Below are positions 50,535 through 59,894 of a DNA stretch of 64,000 nucleotides, one piece after another; within the stretch, counting starts at the first letter, position 1, and every line of letters begins with the position of its first letter. The stretch spans positions 186,001 through 250,000 of the forward strand of contig OUQQ01000001.1 of NCBI GenBank assembly GCA_900404475.1, read 5' to 3'. Origin of the DNA: Spongospora subterranea (lineage: Eukaryota > Endomyxa > Phytomyxea > Plasmodiophorida > Plasmodiophoridae). The position numbers and the translations under genes are program-made. The notes beneath the pieces are model-generated. The model had not been told where the DNA came from and made no database searches. It saw only the letters and a list, made by a program, of their open reading frames with translations.

Positions 50535-51399
50535 GATTGGAATATATTAATAATGGTCTGACTTCCCGCAGAATCGAACGATTGTGATTATCAGTTGAGT
50601 CACCCAGGGCTGCCGGAAGTCTGGTGACCAATAGATTTTTCAATCGGATTAATTGCAGTATGTGACGATTCCGTACAGCGGCGATCAAAGGCGCCACCCT
50701 GTGGGGTCGTGGGAGGATTGCGAGCCCCAACGAAACCGCCGATGTGATGAACCAGATTTGTCGGCGATTGGAAGTTAGCCGAGTATCTGTTATGGCTTAA
50801 TCCGCACTGCCTTCACAACCAAAGAAGATGATTCGTGCAAAGGTAACGGTATCCCACTCTGTGTCCACGGATCGTTAAGTGAGGGCGTAACCCATCCATA
50901 TCTATTTTTGGATATTGGGTACAGTAATCGGGCAACTGCAACGGCAAATGCCAGGTGGCAACGTTACTCTGACTGTAGGCGGCGGCGGCGGCGAGTTTTA
51001 GCGCCATCACCTACTGAGATGCGATTGCAAAATGGAGCAGCTGACGGAATTCTCTGTCGACGTTGTAGCGCCCGAAACATTTATAAACGATCGAATAGAT
51101 AGCCAGTCATATATATAAAACATCTGCTGGAAATCGCATTCGGACCCGTTTCAGACAAGCCGAATCAATAAATCAGAAAACATCGTAAATGCTCGATTTC
51201 CCAGAGACTGATTGATGTTTGAAAAAATATAAGGCCATAGTTTATGACCGACGACATCTCCAATATAATCCCAAAGAATAAACCACATCGTATCTGCATT
51301 GCATAGGTAAACCTCTGAAAATCATCGTCACCGTAAAAACATTATGAAACATCGGGAAACGACTCCCCCGCTGAGCCATTCATTGGGATGTGTTGCAGA
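50535..51399. other. Upstream region of the glucosyltransferase gene
   Basis: No gene is recognised. A minus-strand frame at 50455-50730 overlaps the gene's 5' end and has weakly ankyrin-like text, which I did not accept. The first 90 bases upstream of 50534 also show homology to the decayed copy, so the duplicated unit included promoter or leader sequence. Confidence 0.4.
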
Positions 51400-52110
51400 A
51401 CTCATTCTTGTGGCCCCTGAGAATAAATACCACTAACGCATGTAGATGATCGGTTGAAGTGATTGCAATGCTTTTTATGGCAATTCCGTGGGGGCAGGGA
51501 GTGCAGATCGTGTTGATATGCATCTGGGTTGGGCCTGTGAACATCTTATTACCTACGAAATCCCGGTTATCGCGCTGGAACACATATTGAACTGAGCGGA
51601 CGCTTGAGGTCGCCTAATCAAATCGGAATTCTGCCGACCCGATACCAGCTGGACATGCATCCCTAATTAAATCATGCATTTGATGTACTGTGCCAATTGA
51701 ACGTCCAGATTAACCAGCTATAGTGGTGAGAATTATTTGGTCTGATTGAGCCAATCCGGAAAGTTCGGAGAAAGAATTGAGAGACAGACTGTTGAATGAC
51801 TTTAGAATTTCGCTTCATCCATTCATAATTGTTTGTCACCGGCGCTGATGCGCTTCAATGTGTTCGGTCGAACAGATTGACGAGGGCGTTTCCCGGCAAT
51901 GAATGACGCGGTTGATGCAGATTCCACAGATATCATCCGACCTGTTTTCCTCTTCTGTGAGCTTACGTCCAGCTGCATGGATTTTGGCAGTCAGATCGGC
52001 AATAATAGATCGTTCGGGGAAATTGTCGTTCAGTAAAAACCAATATTTGAATTCTCGCAGAAATCACCGATGGTGTTTGTCAGTTGAGTCATCCAGGGGT
52101 GTGCAAGATT
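51400..52110 (-). pseudogene. Decayed partial copy of the glucosyltransferase gene 5' half
   Basis: Collinear with about 49905-50620 in the same orientation. Shared stretches include CCCGATACCAGCTGGACAT, GAGCCAATCCGGAAAG, AATGACGCGGTTGATGCAGA and GTCCAGCTGCATGGATTT. Small deletions and substitutions break the frame throughout, and the catalytic C-lobe half is missing. It is a truncated tandem duplicate lying 0.9 kb upstream of the intact gene's start. Confidence 0.85.
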
Positions 52111-52882
52111 TTCAGTGGAATCAAGCACGCGGATGTTGTTTCTGAAGATAAGCAATGAACATGGTGGAGCGATTCACAAGGAGGACCTTATTCTCAGACC
52201 ACTCCGATGATGAGGTTTCGAAGCTCAAAATGGAGAATCACAGAAGACGTTCCGGGTGCGTATAGCCGTAAAGCGTATCAGGCCAACATACACGGGAAAG
52301 AGTCAGAATTCTGGACGAATAGGACATCATGCAACTACAGAACTACAGCATGATGATCTTAAAAAGGCGAACGATTTTGAAATTGATTTTCAACCGTGCG
52401 TGACACAGTTGTGGCAACCGTTGGACTCGTTCATGATATCGCAAATCAAATGGGGCTAAATGGGCAATGCTCCACTGTTAGAAAGACGGGGCCGGTCATG
52501 GTCAAAACCAAACAATCACATATATGTGTTGTCGGTCCGACATAATCGTCACTTGCGATGTGAATGGGGATAAGAAACGAGCGCAACTGATGCCGGAGCT
52601 TCAGGCAATTGTCGGAAAATATTAAGCATTTTTTTATGGTCTGAACTCAGTGAACTTTAACAATCCTATTGACCAACCATAAAAAGTTTGGCGCTGTCGT
52701 GAACCATGTTTGAAGTTCAAAATCAAAAGCTATATCAGTTGGTTGACCCTGAATTGGGCAAACCGCATTCTGGTGAACGATGAACCCCTTAATACATGCT
52801 ACTGACCAACCAAACGCAAACATCGATGATTGATTAAATTGATTGTAATGAGTTTTATCAGTTATGGAAACCGATTACGAAT
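52111..52882. other. Spacer with no recognised gene
   Basis: A plus-strand frame at 52256-52459 (HDDLKKANDFEIDFQP, VTQLWQPLDSFM) is not recognised. The rest is AT-rich and unassigned, between the pseudogene and the 3' end of RPS8. Confidence 0.35.
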
Positions 52883-53616
52883 CTATTTGTGTTTCTTTTT
52901 CTGGACCTTCTTGATGTAGAATTCGAGCTCTTTTCCTTCAAGGATATATCCATCACAGCGACCCGATTGTCCAGGGCGCGACGATACACAGGCGTACAGA
53001 CGACCGCTCATGAAGTGCTCAGCAACCTTGGGGTCAATAACAGAGGCGGCCAGACGGGCCTTCTGCTTCTTGACAGCCGCCTCGCTGACGACGGCGGCGT
53101 CCTCAGCCGGCTTCTCGTTCTTCTTCAAGCCCAGATCGACACCGTAGTGCTGCGTGTACCATTGACGGAAAGGAGTGGCGTCGATAACGACAATGCATCC
53201 TGAACAAAAAATGCAAAAAAGGGATCAGAAATATTCCCGCTAACGTGCACGCCGTCGTTGGCACCTTTGACCAAGGTCTTGGTACGAACAAGCTCGTTCG
53301 ACGTGGCGTTGTAAACGACATCGATAATACGAGAACGGCGGGTAACTACCTCCGATCCCCAGGAGAAGTTGCCGGTTTCCAATCGCAGAGCGCGGAATTT
53401 CAGATTGCCACCGCGACCACGAACCACTCGGATTCTGATCAGATATCACTCAGACCTCATGATTCTGTACAATTCCATAAACGAGGGATACCTCTTCTCG
53501 CCAATCTTGGTGTTGGCCGCCGGTCGTCCGAGCTCATATTTGCGCTTCTTCTGGTGGATTTTACGGCGACCACCGGTGGCGCGTCGCTTATGGCGCGAGT
53601 CGCGAGAGATACCCAT
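52883..53616 (-). CDS. RPS8: 40S ribosomal protein eS8 (RPS8)
   Basis: The ATG at 53616 opens [19 protein letters not shown] then [20 protein letters not shown], the standard eS8 start. A short intron (donor GTATCC, acceptor ATCAG) leads to [40 protein letters not shown] and [13 protein letters not shown] second intron (donor GTGCCA, acceptor TTCAG) leads to [20 protein letters not shown], then a shortened lysine-rich section, [17 protein letters not shown] and the C-terminal [19 protein letters not shown], ending at 52883. The central basic loop is shorter than in animals. Codon choice is GC-leaning, as expected of a highly expressed gene. Confidence 0.93.
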
Positions 53617-53824
53617 GGCCGACGATCAAGCAATAATGGACTGCGATATCGTCAGGATAGCGCAGAATCGAAGTCCGTGACGGCGTCCGCAATACTCATC
53701 ATATAACGCCTCACCATATATTGATTCACTTAAATCAGATACGAACCTGAAATCGCCAAGGCATCATCGGTCATCAAATCCTACGTAGCTGGGGGCAGAA
53801 CCGAGTTTCTGAACGCCATGAAGT

Positions 53825-54680
53825 TTATTTAGAAAATTCGAAATCGGTCATCAATGGTACATGATCAGAGCCATATTTGTGAATGACCCGACGAAACAAA
53901 TCGGGCCCTGGGATGTCATTCGTGAAATGCAGTTGATTCACGTTGAGTCCAGCAGAATGCAAAACGTAATCGAGTCTGAACGATTTGTGTTTTGGGGAGA
54001 TCCAAGTCGCTGTGGGACACGATCGATATGCGTCATGAAGAGTTGACATTTGCGGGATCAGATTCGGTAATCTGTCCGGGGTGGCGTTGAAATCGCCACA
54101 CCAGATGATACGACTGGTTCGCCGGCGACGGGTTTCGACGAGATCGGTGACCGCTTGCGCCTGCTGTCGACCAACTCTACCATATCCTTTCCAGCTCAGG
54201 TGAACGTGTGCGATGATCAGGTGATCATCGGTCGAATCCGCTCCTTGACATGTCATGATTTGCCCAGCACTGCCTTCGCCGCTCCAAACGTGGTTCGAGA
54301 CGTGAACATCGCTTAGCATTGCCGACCGTTTCACCATCATGATCGTACCGTGATCGATTGGCGCAGTCGTTGGGCAATTACCAGATAGCTCTGATATATG
54401 ATATAGGTTGGCGAACATGGATCTCAGATGGCATAGCTCATTAGCCTGATAATCGCTGATAAGAACCGTTTTTACAAACGTCAATCCTTCGGATCATCAC
54501 CTGCACTTCCTGCAGACAGACGATGTCGGCGTCAGATGACTGAATTGTGCTATGAATACGGGCGCGTCGCAATTCGCCAGAAAGGAGCTCGGAACGATCT
54601 CGAATATTGGGGTAAAACGAGGGAGTGCACCAGACTTCTGCTAAAATATTATGTGTGAAAAGGCGGAATCGCCTGTTCAT
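53825..54680 (-). CDS. Endonuclease/exonuclease/phosphatase (EEP) fold protein
   Basis: Mg-dependent phosphodiesterase superfamily that includes CCR4/nocturnin/ANGEL-type nucleases. From the ATG at 54680: RRFRLFTHNILAEVW (Asn motif), then SDADIVCLQEVQ with the metal-binding Glu. A 55-nt intron (donor GTGATG, acceptor ATCAG) follows directly, then ANELCHLRSMFANLYHISEL. Downstream are IIAHVHLSWKG, IIWCGDFNATPD (catalytic Asp/Asn), SFRLDYVLHS and the terminal YGSDHVPLMTDF (DH catalytic pair), ending at 53825. All core motifs are present. The substrate cannot be fixed by eye: RNA deadenylation-type and sphingomyelinase-type members both share them. A start further upstream is possible. Confidence 0.75.
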
Positions 54681-54794
54681 TTCTTGGGGATTGGCATCAA
54701 AAGCAGTGGAATTGATCCAATCCAACTCCTTTCCGGACGGATATTTCTGCGCGCCCCGGGCGCCGCGTCACTTTCCCAAAAACTACAAACAAGA

Positions 54795-55343
54795 TCAGTA
54801 AACGGTATATCTTATCAGATTATAATATCCTACTGTAATATTTGTATTATTATGGAGTCTATTTTCTTCCTGGAAATTCGGATCATCGACGTTGTCCGAA
54901 CTGGCGAACCCGGACAGGTCGAACCTTGCGGGCTCGTAGTCGACGTTCTCCGAATCCTCGTCCGCTCTGCTGAAACACAGGTCGTCGCGATCAACCAGAA
55001 TGATGTGTGGAACTAAATCAAACTGCACATGGGCCGTCGTCGCCCGTTTTGGACCACCATCCGGTGTCTTTAGGCAGCCTGTATTCGGCAATCGCTGTAA
55101 AACGGGATCCGTCCTGTCTGGCAATGACTTCTTTCTAACTTGCAGAATCCTTGGAATGGGCAATGGAGTTTCTGGAGGATCTAATTGAATCTTTCCACTA
55201 AACCATCTCGTTAACCAGTTCGCTCGTGATTTTCGCTTCGCCGTTAATGCTTCTGACGTTCTCCTCGTCACCGATTTTGAAGTTTCAAAAGAATTTGGAG
55301 TATTCGCCTGCTCAATCGGTGACCCGAAACTGAGCCGTGGCAT
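54795..55343 (-). CDS. Hypothetical 182-residue protein
   Basis: Intronless open frame with a true ATG at 55343. It is Ser/Thr/Arg-rich and probably disordered (SPIEQANTPNSFETSKSVTR; TAKRKSRANWLTRWFSGKI), with an acidic C-terminal half (EDSENVDYEPARFDLSGF) and several SP/TP sites. A short KRATTAHVQFD phrase resembles a PP1-docking RVxF motif, but such motifs are common by chance. No domain is recognised. It lies head-to-tail upstream of the EEP gene on the same strand, about 115 bases from that gene's start. Confidence 0.5.
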   Translation of the reverse strand: MPRLSFGSPIEQANTPNSFETSKSVTRRTSEALTAKRKSRANWLTRWFSGKIQLDPPETPLPIPRILQVRKKSLPDRTDPVLQRLPNTGCLKTPDGGPKRATTAHVQFDLVPHIILVDRDDLCFSRADEDSENVDYEPARFDLSGFASSDNVDDPNFQEENRLHNNTNITVGYYNLIRYTVY

Positions 55344-55987
55344 AGCGACCTCGCTTCGCTAATCGGGCAAGCGGCCCGCCCTTCGGTATTGGCGGCGGCA
55401 ATCCAGATCGGACGGCGGTGGAGCTAACGGCGCCAGTGTCCCGCCGTCCCCCTCACCGACCCCAGCTGCGCCGTGTTCCTAGGGCCGTTTCACCGATATG
55501 GCGATTCCAACCGAGGAATAATTTAGCGACGGCTGCCGTCAGGCCAAGTTGACTGGAAGGCACCTCCTACTAAATCCCCCCTTCTGTATTGTGTGTTCCC
55601 TTCTCTGTGTACCCAACTGGGGATCAATTCACTCCTGATGTTGTCGGGAGATTTTTTTAAGGGCATGCGACAATACAAGATTCAGGTGTCTTGGACAGGG
55701 AAGACAAAAAAGCGATTGTAGTTTGGAAAAATGCGACTTTGGTAGCAATGGGGGATCGAAGGAGGTCGCAAGGGCAACCATCATATCCATTTGTGAAAAA
55801 AAAACACGGAATATTATCTGGACTACAACTTTTCTGAAAACATTGTAATTGCTTGCCGTGTAGTGATGGAGAAAAGTCAACTAATACTTATCACATTTGA
55901 CATTATTTATGGTAGCGTTGAACAGATTGTTGATTTGCCTGGTACGTCAAGTAAGCAATGAAAATTCTTTGTGTTGAAGATGTTATT
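55344..55987. other. Spacer with a GC-rich patch, no recognised gene
   Basis: The first 150 bases (about 55370-55520) are notably GC-rich and rich in GGCGG, then composition falls back. A minus-strand frame at 55629-55880 is not recognised. It probably contains the promoter of the hypothetical gene ending at 54795. Confidence 0.4.
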
Positions 55988-56374
55988 TCACTGTCTTTTA
56001 TCCGGATCACGTGGCATCACCAAGCCTGTTTCAGGATCCGTTCCGAGTGGCCGGCGAAACAGAAGGATGTGAGGCTCCTGGAATGAGATTCACAATTAGC
56101 AACGGTTTCAAAGTTCTGTGCAAAAGAATTACAGGCCGATGAACTTCGTAGTGAACCCAGCCACGACTCTGCCGAACCCCGAGCTCGCGCCATTCCTCTT
56201 CGCTAAGAATACGAGCTGGCATGATTGCTTTGCCCATTTCTTTTGGCAGCGTTACGTGACTAGTTCCCGGTTCGAATCAGATTCTGCAGTACAAGGATAC
56301 GCGACGGAGGCTGACCGGTATTCATATTCGTCATCAGTATATTTATCGGAATATTCAAAATCGTTCGGCGGCAT
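55988..56374 (-). CDS. CKS1: CKS1, cyclin-dependent kinase regulatory subunit
   Basis: Small adaptor that binds CDK1 and phosphorylated substrates. Three exons join into 91 codons. The ATG at 56374 gives [21 protein letters not shown] 56-nt intron (donor GTCAGC, acceptor ACTAG) leads to [20 protein letters not shown], then [21 protein letters not shown] second short intron (donor GTAATT, acceptor TCCAG) leads to [11 protein letters not shown] and a short unique tail ending DPDKRQ at 55988. The phosphate-binding and CDK-binding residues (Y-R-H, SRGWVHY, HEP-type hinge EP, HILLFRR) are all present. Confidence 0.93.
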
Positions 56375-56767
56375 CTGATCTGGCCCTTAATATTGTCGGA
56401 TCCTGAACGAATTGATCAGAGCGACTCCCCTTTAGGTCGCTCTCAGGTCAGTCGTGTCAATCCTGGTGCAATTGTGCACAAGGGGATCGGATAGGAGGAG
56501 GTAGTGTATACTGTGTACACTATATACAGTACGCACTATAGGTAGGGTGTGCCGCACAGCAGTGGCAGTTTATTACGGTACAGTAATCAGCAAAGGGATT
56601 TTGATCAGCGACTACCGGTAGAGAATTATTGCAAACGCAAATACGTTGTGGCACAGATACAATTGATATGGTTTCTCCAATTTACACAGTAAACTGATAT
56701 TGTATATAAAAATACGTGTGGAAATACCATGTTTAATGAAGTCGTTCGCGAATGAAAGCGTGTACAT
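56375..56767. other. CKS1 upstream / SF1 downstream spacer
   Basis: Both flanking genes are on the minus strand. It contains a short GTGTAC/GTATAC-rich tract with dyad symmetry at about 56503-56540. Otherwise nothing is recognised. Confidence 0.4.
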
Positions 56768-58478
56768 TTACTGGGAATGCTGGGGAGGATGAGGCGGGCG
56801 TCCATACGGCGGTGGAGGGGGAGGTTGGGCATGCATGGGCGGTGGGTAATTGTGGTCATATCCTCCATAAAAAGGGGTTGGAGGAGCTGGATAACCGTTT
56901 GGGGGATAGTATGCGTGCTGCGATTCCCATGGTTGAGGCGGATACGGCGCTGGTGATCAATCTTAGCAACGAAATCGCAACTGAACCAAGATAAAGGCTA
57001 ACCTGCGGGATTCATCGAAACAGGCTGAGGAGGCGGCGGAGGAGGTGGCCAAGACTGAGGGATTCCATCATCCTCACCAGATGCATGAGTCGGAGCCTTG
57101 CCAGAAAGTTCGGACATGAAATTATCGTATTCGTTTTTCAAGCGCGACCTTTCCACAGTATTGACAGAACCACCAGTTGGGCAATCTGATGTTGGATGAC
57201 CACGCTCACCACAAACTTCACAGCGAACATTGGCAGGATTCCAGGCAGCACCCGTTCGTTCAGGGCATTTATCAACAAAGTGCCCGCGTTCGCCACACAG
57301 CCGGCAACGAATTTCATCACGTAGCGTTCCATTGATTGCCGCAAGTTCACGAAGCTGCCGAGCTTTGTGTTCATTGTTATCCTAATTTCGATTATTAACG
57401 GAGCAATTCACATAATGAATACGATACCTCATTAACAGGTTGTAATAGTTGTTCTATCATTTTAACACATCGTGCCAGATCCGCTTCGCTTTCGCCCGTT
57501 ATCAAAACATGAAGATCTAAACTGCGTAAGCTATCGGAATAAAAGTCAAACAAAAGGGAGAACCTTCGTTGTCAGATGGATGAGGCTTATGACGTCTGCC
57601 TTCCTTCTGCGAACCTCTTCCTCTAATTTCAATTTTACAATTGGTTTCTTTCTGCATTCGCTTCTGCGTCAATCCACGAGGACCCAAAATCATACCGCTA
57701 TATAAAGTGTAAGAGCGTAGAAATTGAGATTAAATTGATTACCAATAAGAATGAGGCCTCGAAGGTGGTTGACCATCGCTAAAAATACCATAAGAAAGGC
57801 AATACTCTTTGACCTGATTGACTTACATATAGGGACCAGGCTCGTCTTGCGGAATCGATAATTTTGCAACAAGTTTTTGTTTCTTGAAATCTGCAGGAGC
57901 TGCAAACTGAGGATTAAGCTTGATGTTCTTCTCAATAAGTTCGTTACGCTCCTGGCAAAACATTCAGATAAGTAGCCCCCCCAACAAAACAAGATATTCT
58001 GATACCTTGATCAATGCATCTCTTATTCGTTGTTCCCTGGTGTTGGTGCGTTTTCCATTTCCGTCGTATTCAGGTGGCGGAGACGGAGACCTCAAGGCGG
58101 GATCAGCAGGGATCAATAGCTGTACATTCGCAAGCTTGGTAGTGATTGTTTGCATACGAAGACGTACTACACCACAATTTAACAAAGGGTTGTATACACG
58201 TATTTACAGGCTCTAAGCATACATAGATATAACTCTCGTTGATCGGCAGACATAGCTGCTGTAGCAGCAGCCATTTCAGCTGTCAATTCAATTTTATCGT
58301 GCTCCGAACCCCAACGAGAGCGACGTTTCTTAGGTTCTGCAACTTCAGTGGCAACACCCCACCGCGAGCGTTTGGGCTTTCGTGCAGCTTCATTTTCTGA
58401 TGCATTGGCTCCGGAGTCTTGGGCATTTGCTGGCACATCAGCAGCGGGCGGTGCAGAAACGGCGGCTTCGTCCGCCAT
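56768..58478 (-). CDS. SF1: Splicing factor SF1/BBP (branch-point-binding protein)
   Basis: Recognises the intron branch point with U2AF. The ATG at 58478 gives [20 protein letters not shown]; two UHM-ligand-type motifs follow ([10 protein letters not shown] and KRRSRWGSE). A short intron leads to the SF1 helix-hairpin ([20 protein letters not shown] with [15 protein letters not shown]). Then come the KH/QUA2 exons (about 57900-57470), then two CCHC zinc knuckles, [19 protein letters not shown] and [19 protein letters not shown] Pro-rich C-terminus ([18 protein letters not shown]) ends at 56768. The domain order equals that of animal and fungal SF1. It is divergent from the tail-anchored gene at 58946. 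Confidence 0.92.
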
Positions 58479-58945
58479 TGTAATCCCCGACGCAAGATAA
58501 TACTCTAAGCCCAACCCAAATGGTAATAAATTGCTCCAAGTCTCGGACTTTACTATCCGTGCTGAGTGAGAGTGACGGACCGTTGATTTCGGTTTTCCGA
58601 AAGTTTGAACAAAGAGCCGAGATAGGCGATATTTACATGTACTTCTTAGACCTGCGTCGAAAGGCTGCGCTTAGGAGTACAAAATAGTTCTTTGATTACA
58701 TTTTATATTGACGAAACGAGATTTTCGAGGAGAAGTGTTTATGAAGTTCATATCGATGTTGCATCGCCTTTAGGTTGCCAGCAATGGGTTTGGAAATGAT
58801 CCACTGCCAACTAAAGTGCATACTATATCATTTGTGATTTTATTTGAAATAAAACCCTGTTAATTAGATCGGGGCACGACCCATTTCGCGTGTCGACGTG
58901 ACTCACAATCGACTGGGAGTGGAAATTTCAACTCATTGGACAAAA
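58479..58945. promoter_or_regulatory. Divergent intergenic region, SF1 / tail-anchored protein
   Basis: 467 bases between two diverging start codons, so it should hold both promoters. AT-rich toward the plus-strand gene. No specific element is identified. Confidence 0.45.
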
Positions 58946-59787
58946 ATGCAAACACCTAAGACTGGAATTGTTGAGCGGATCCGCCTTCAGCTGTCACAAC
59001 AAACTGATTGGGTACGGAATCTAGTTTTTGAACAACGACAAAGAACACTTATGATATTTCAGAATGCAACGGACAAGTGGAAATTAGACTCACCGATAGA
59101 AGAGGGAAAAGTTTTGAAAATCATACGAGAATTAGCCTATAAGCCGGAAGAGGCCATTGAGGTACCACGTCGTCGACACTCCAGGCTACCAGTTAACTGA
59201 ATGAACTTTCAATGCAGCTTCAGCATGTATCCCCTTGGACCAGAAGAAAGGTGTATTTGTACGATACAGAGACTGGAACGTTCACATTGTCTGACGAAAC
59301 GGTTAGCGATGAGAATCATGAATGGTCTGGAAATGATGGTGAAGAGGTAATGTGTGTTTCGTCAATGTAACTACTCAACCTCTTTGACCATAATTGATGA
59401 TAGTGGATGGAATTCGACAAAGATGTTGAATCATCATTTCATGATAAAACTGGGTACGAACTTAATGCACGCAAAACTGAACACGAAGCACCGCAAAAAT
59501 CCGGTTTGGAGGTCTCGAACGAAGCTGGCTTCATTTCCAAGATGGTAAACAACGTGGTTTTAAACAATCCTCAAAAACTATCTGCAACCGAAGTGAAAGA
59601 CCGTCCTTCTAAAGACGCGCCAACAGAGTCCAATATCAGGAGCGCCGCTGGTAACCGATTGACTGCCATTCAAAGAAAAGAACTGCAGTATCGAAGGATT
59701 GGGAACATCATCATAGGAGTCGTTTGCGTAACATTCTTAGCACTCATATTTTCTGGCCGCTTTGAACCAAGAAAATATACATCTTAA
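58946..59787 (+). CDS. Tail-anchored membrane protein, family not recognised
   Basis: The first true ATG is at 58946 (MQTPKTGIVERIRLQLSQQT). Three exons fit. An intron after EEAIE (about 59162-59217, donor GTACCA, acceptor TGCAG) leads to LQHVSPWTRRKVYLYDTETG. A second after NDGEE (about 59347-59403, acceptor GATAG) leads to WMEFDKDVESSF. The body is charged and helical, with no domain I recognise. The protein ends in one hydrophobic span, GNIIIGVVCVTFLALIFSG, and a short basic tail (RFEPRKYTS). This gives a C-tail-anchored topology like SNAREs or nuclear-envelope proteins, but no heptad SNARE core is evident. Confidence 0.65.
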
Positions 59788-59894
59788 GTTGCATATCAGC
59801 CGTCTCGCGCTGAAATCATCAATATGATAGAGTGTGTTGGAAACGCTGCGGTGATTACGCGGTAAAGCAAATTTAAATTATATATTTACATAGG

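Noticed and set aside
50455..50730. Possible ankyrin-repeat exon upstream of the glucosyltransferase
   Set aside because: The match (PLIAAVRNRHI) is too short, overlaps the accepted start region, and no second repeat is seen.
54795..55343. PP1-docking protein
   Set aside because: A single RVxF-like phrase is far too common by chance to assign a function.
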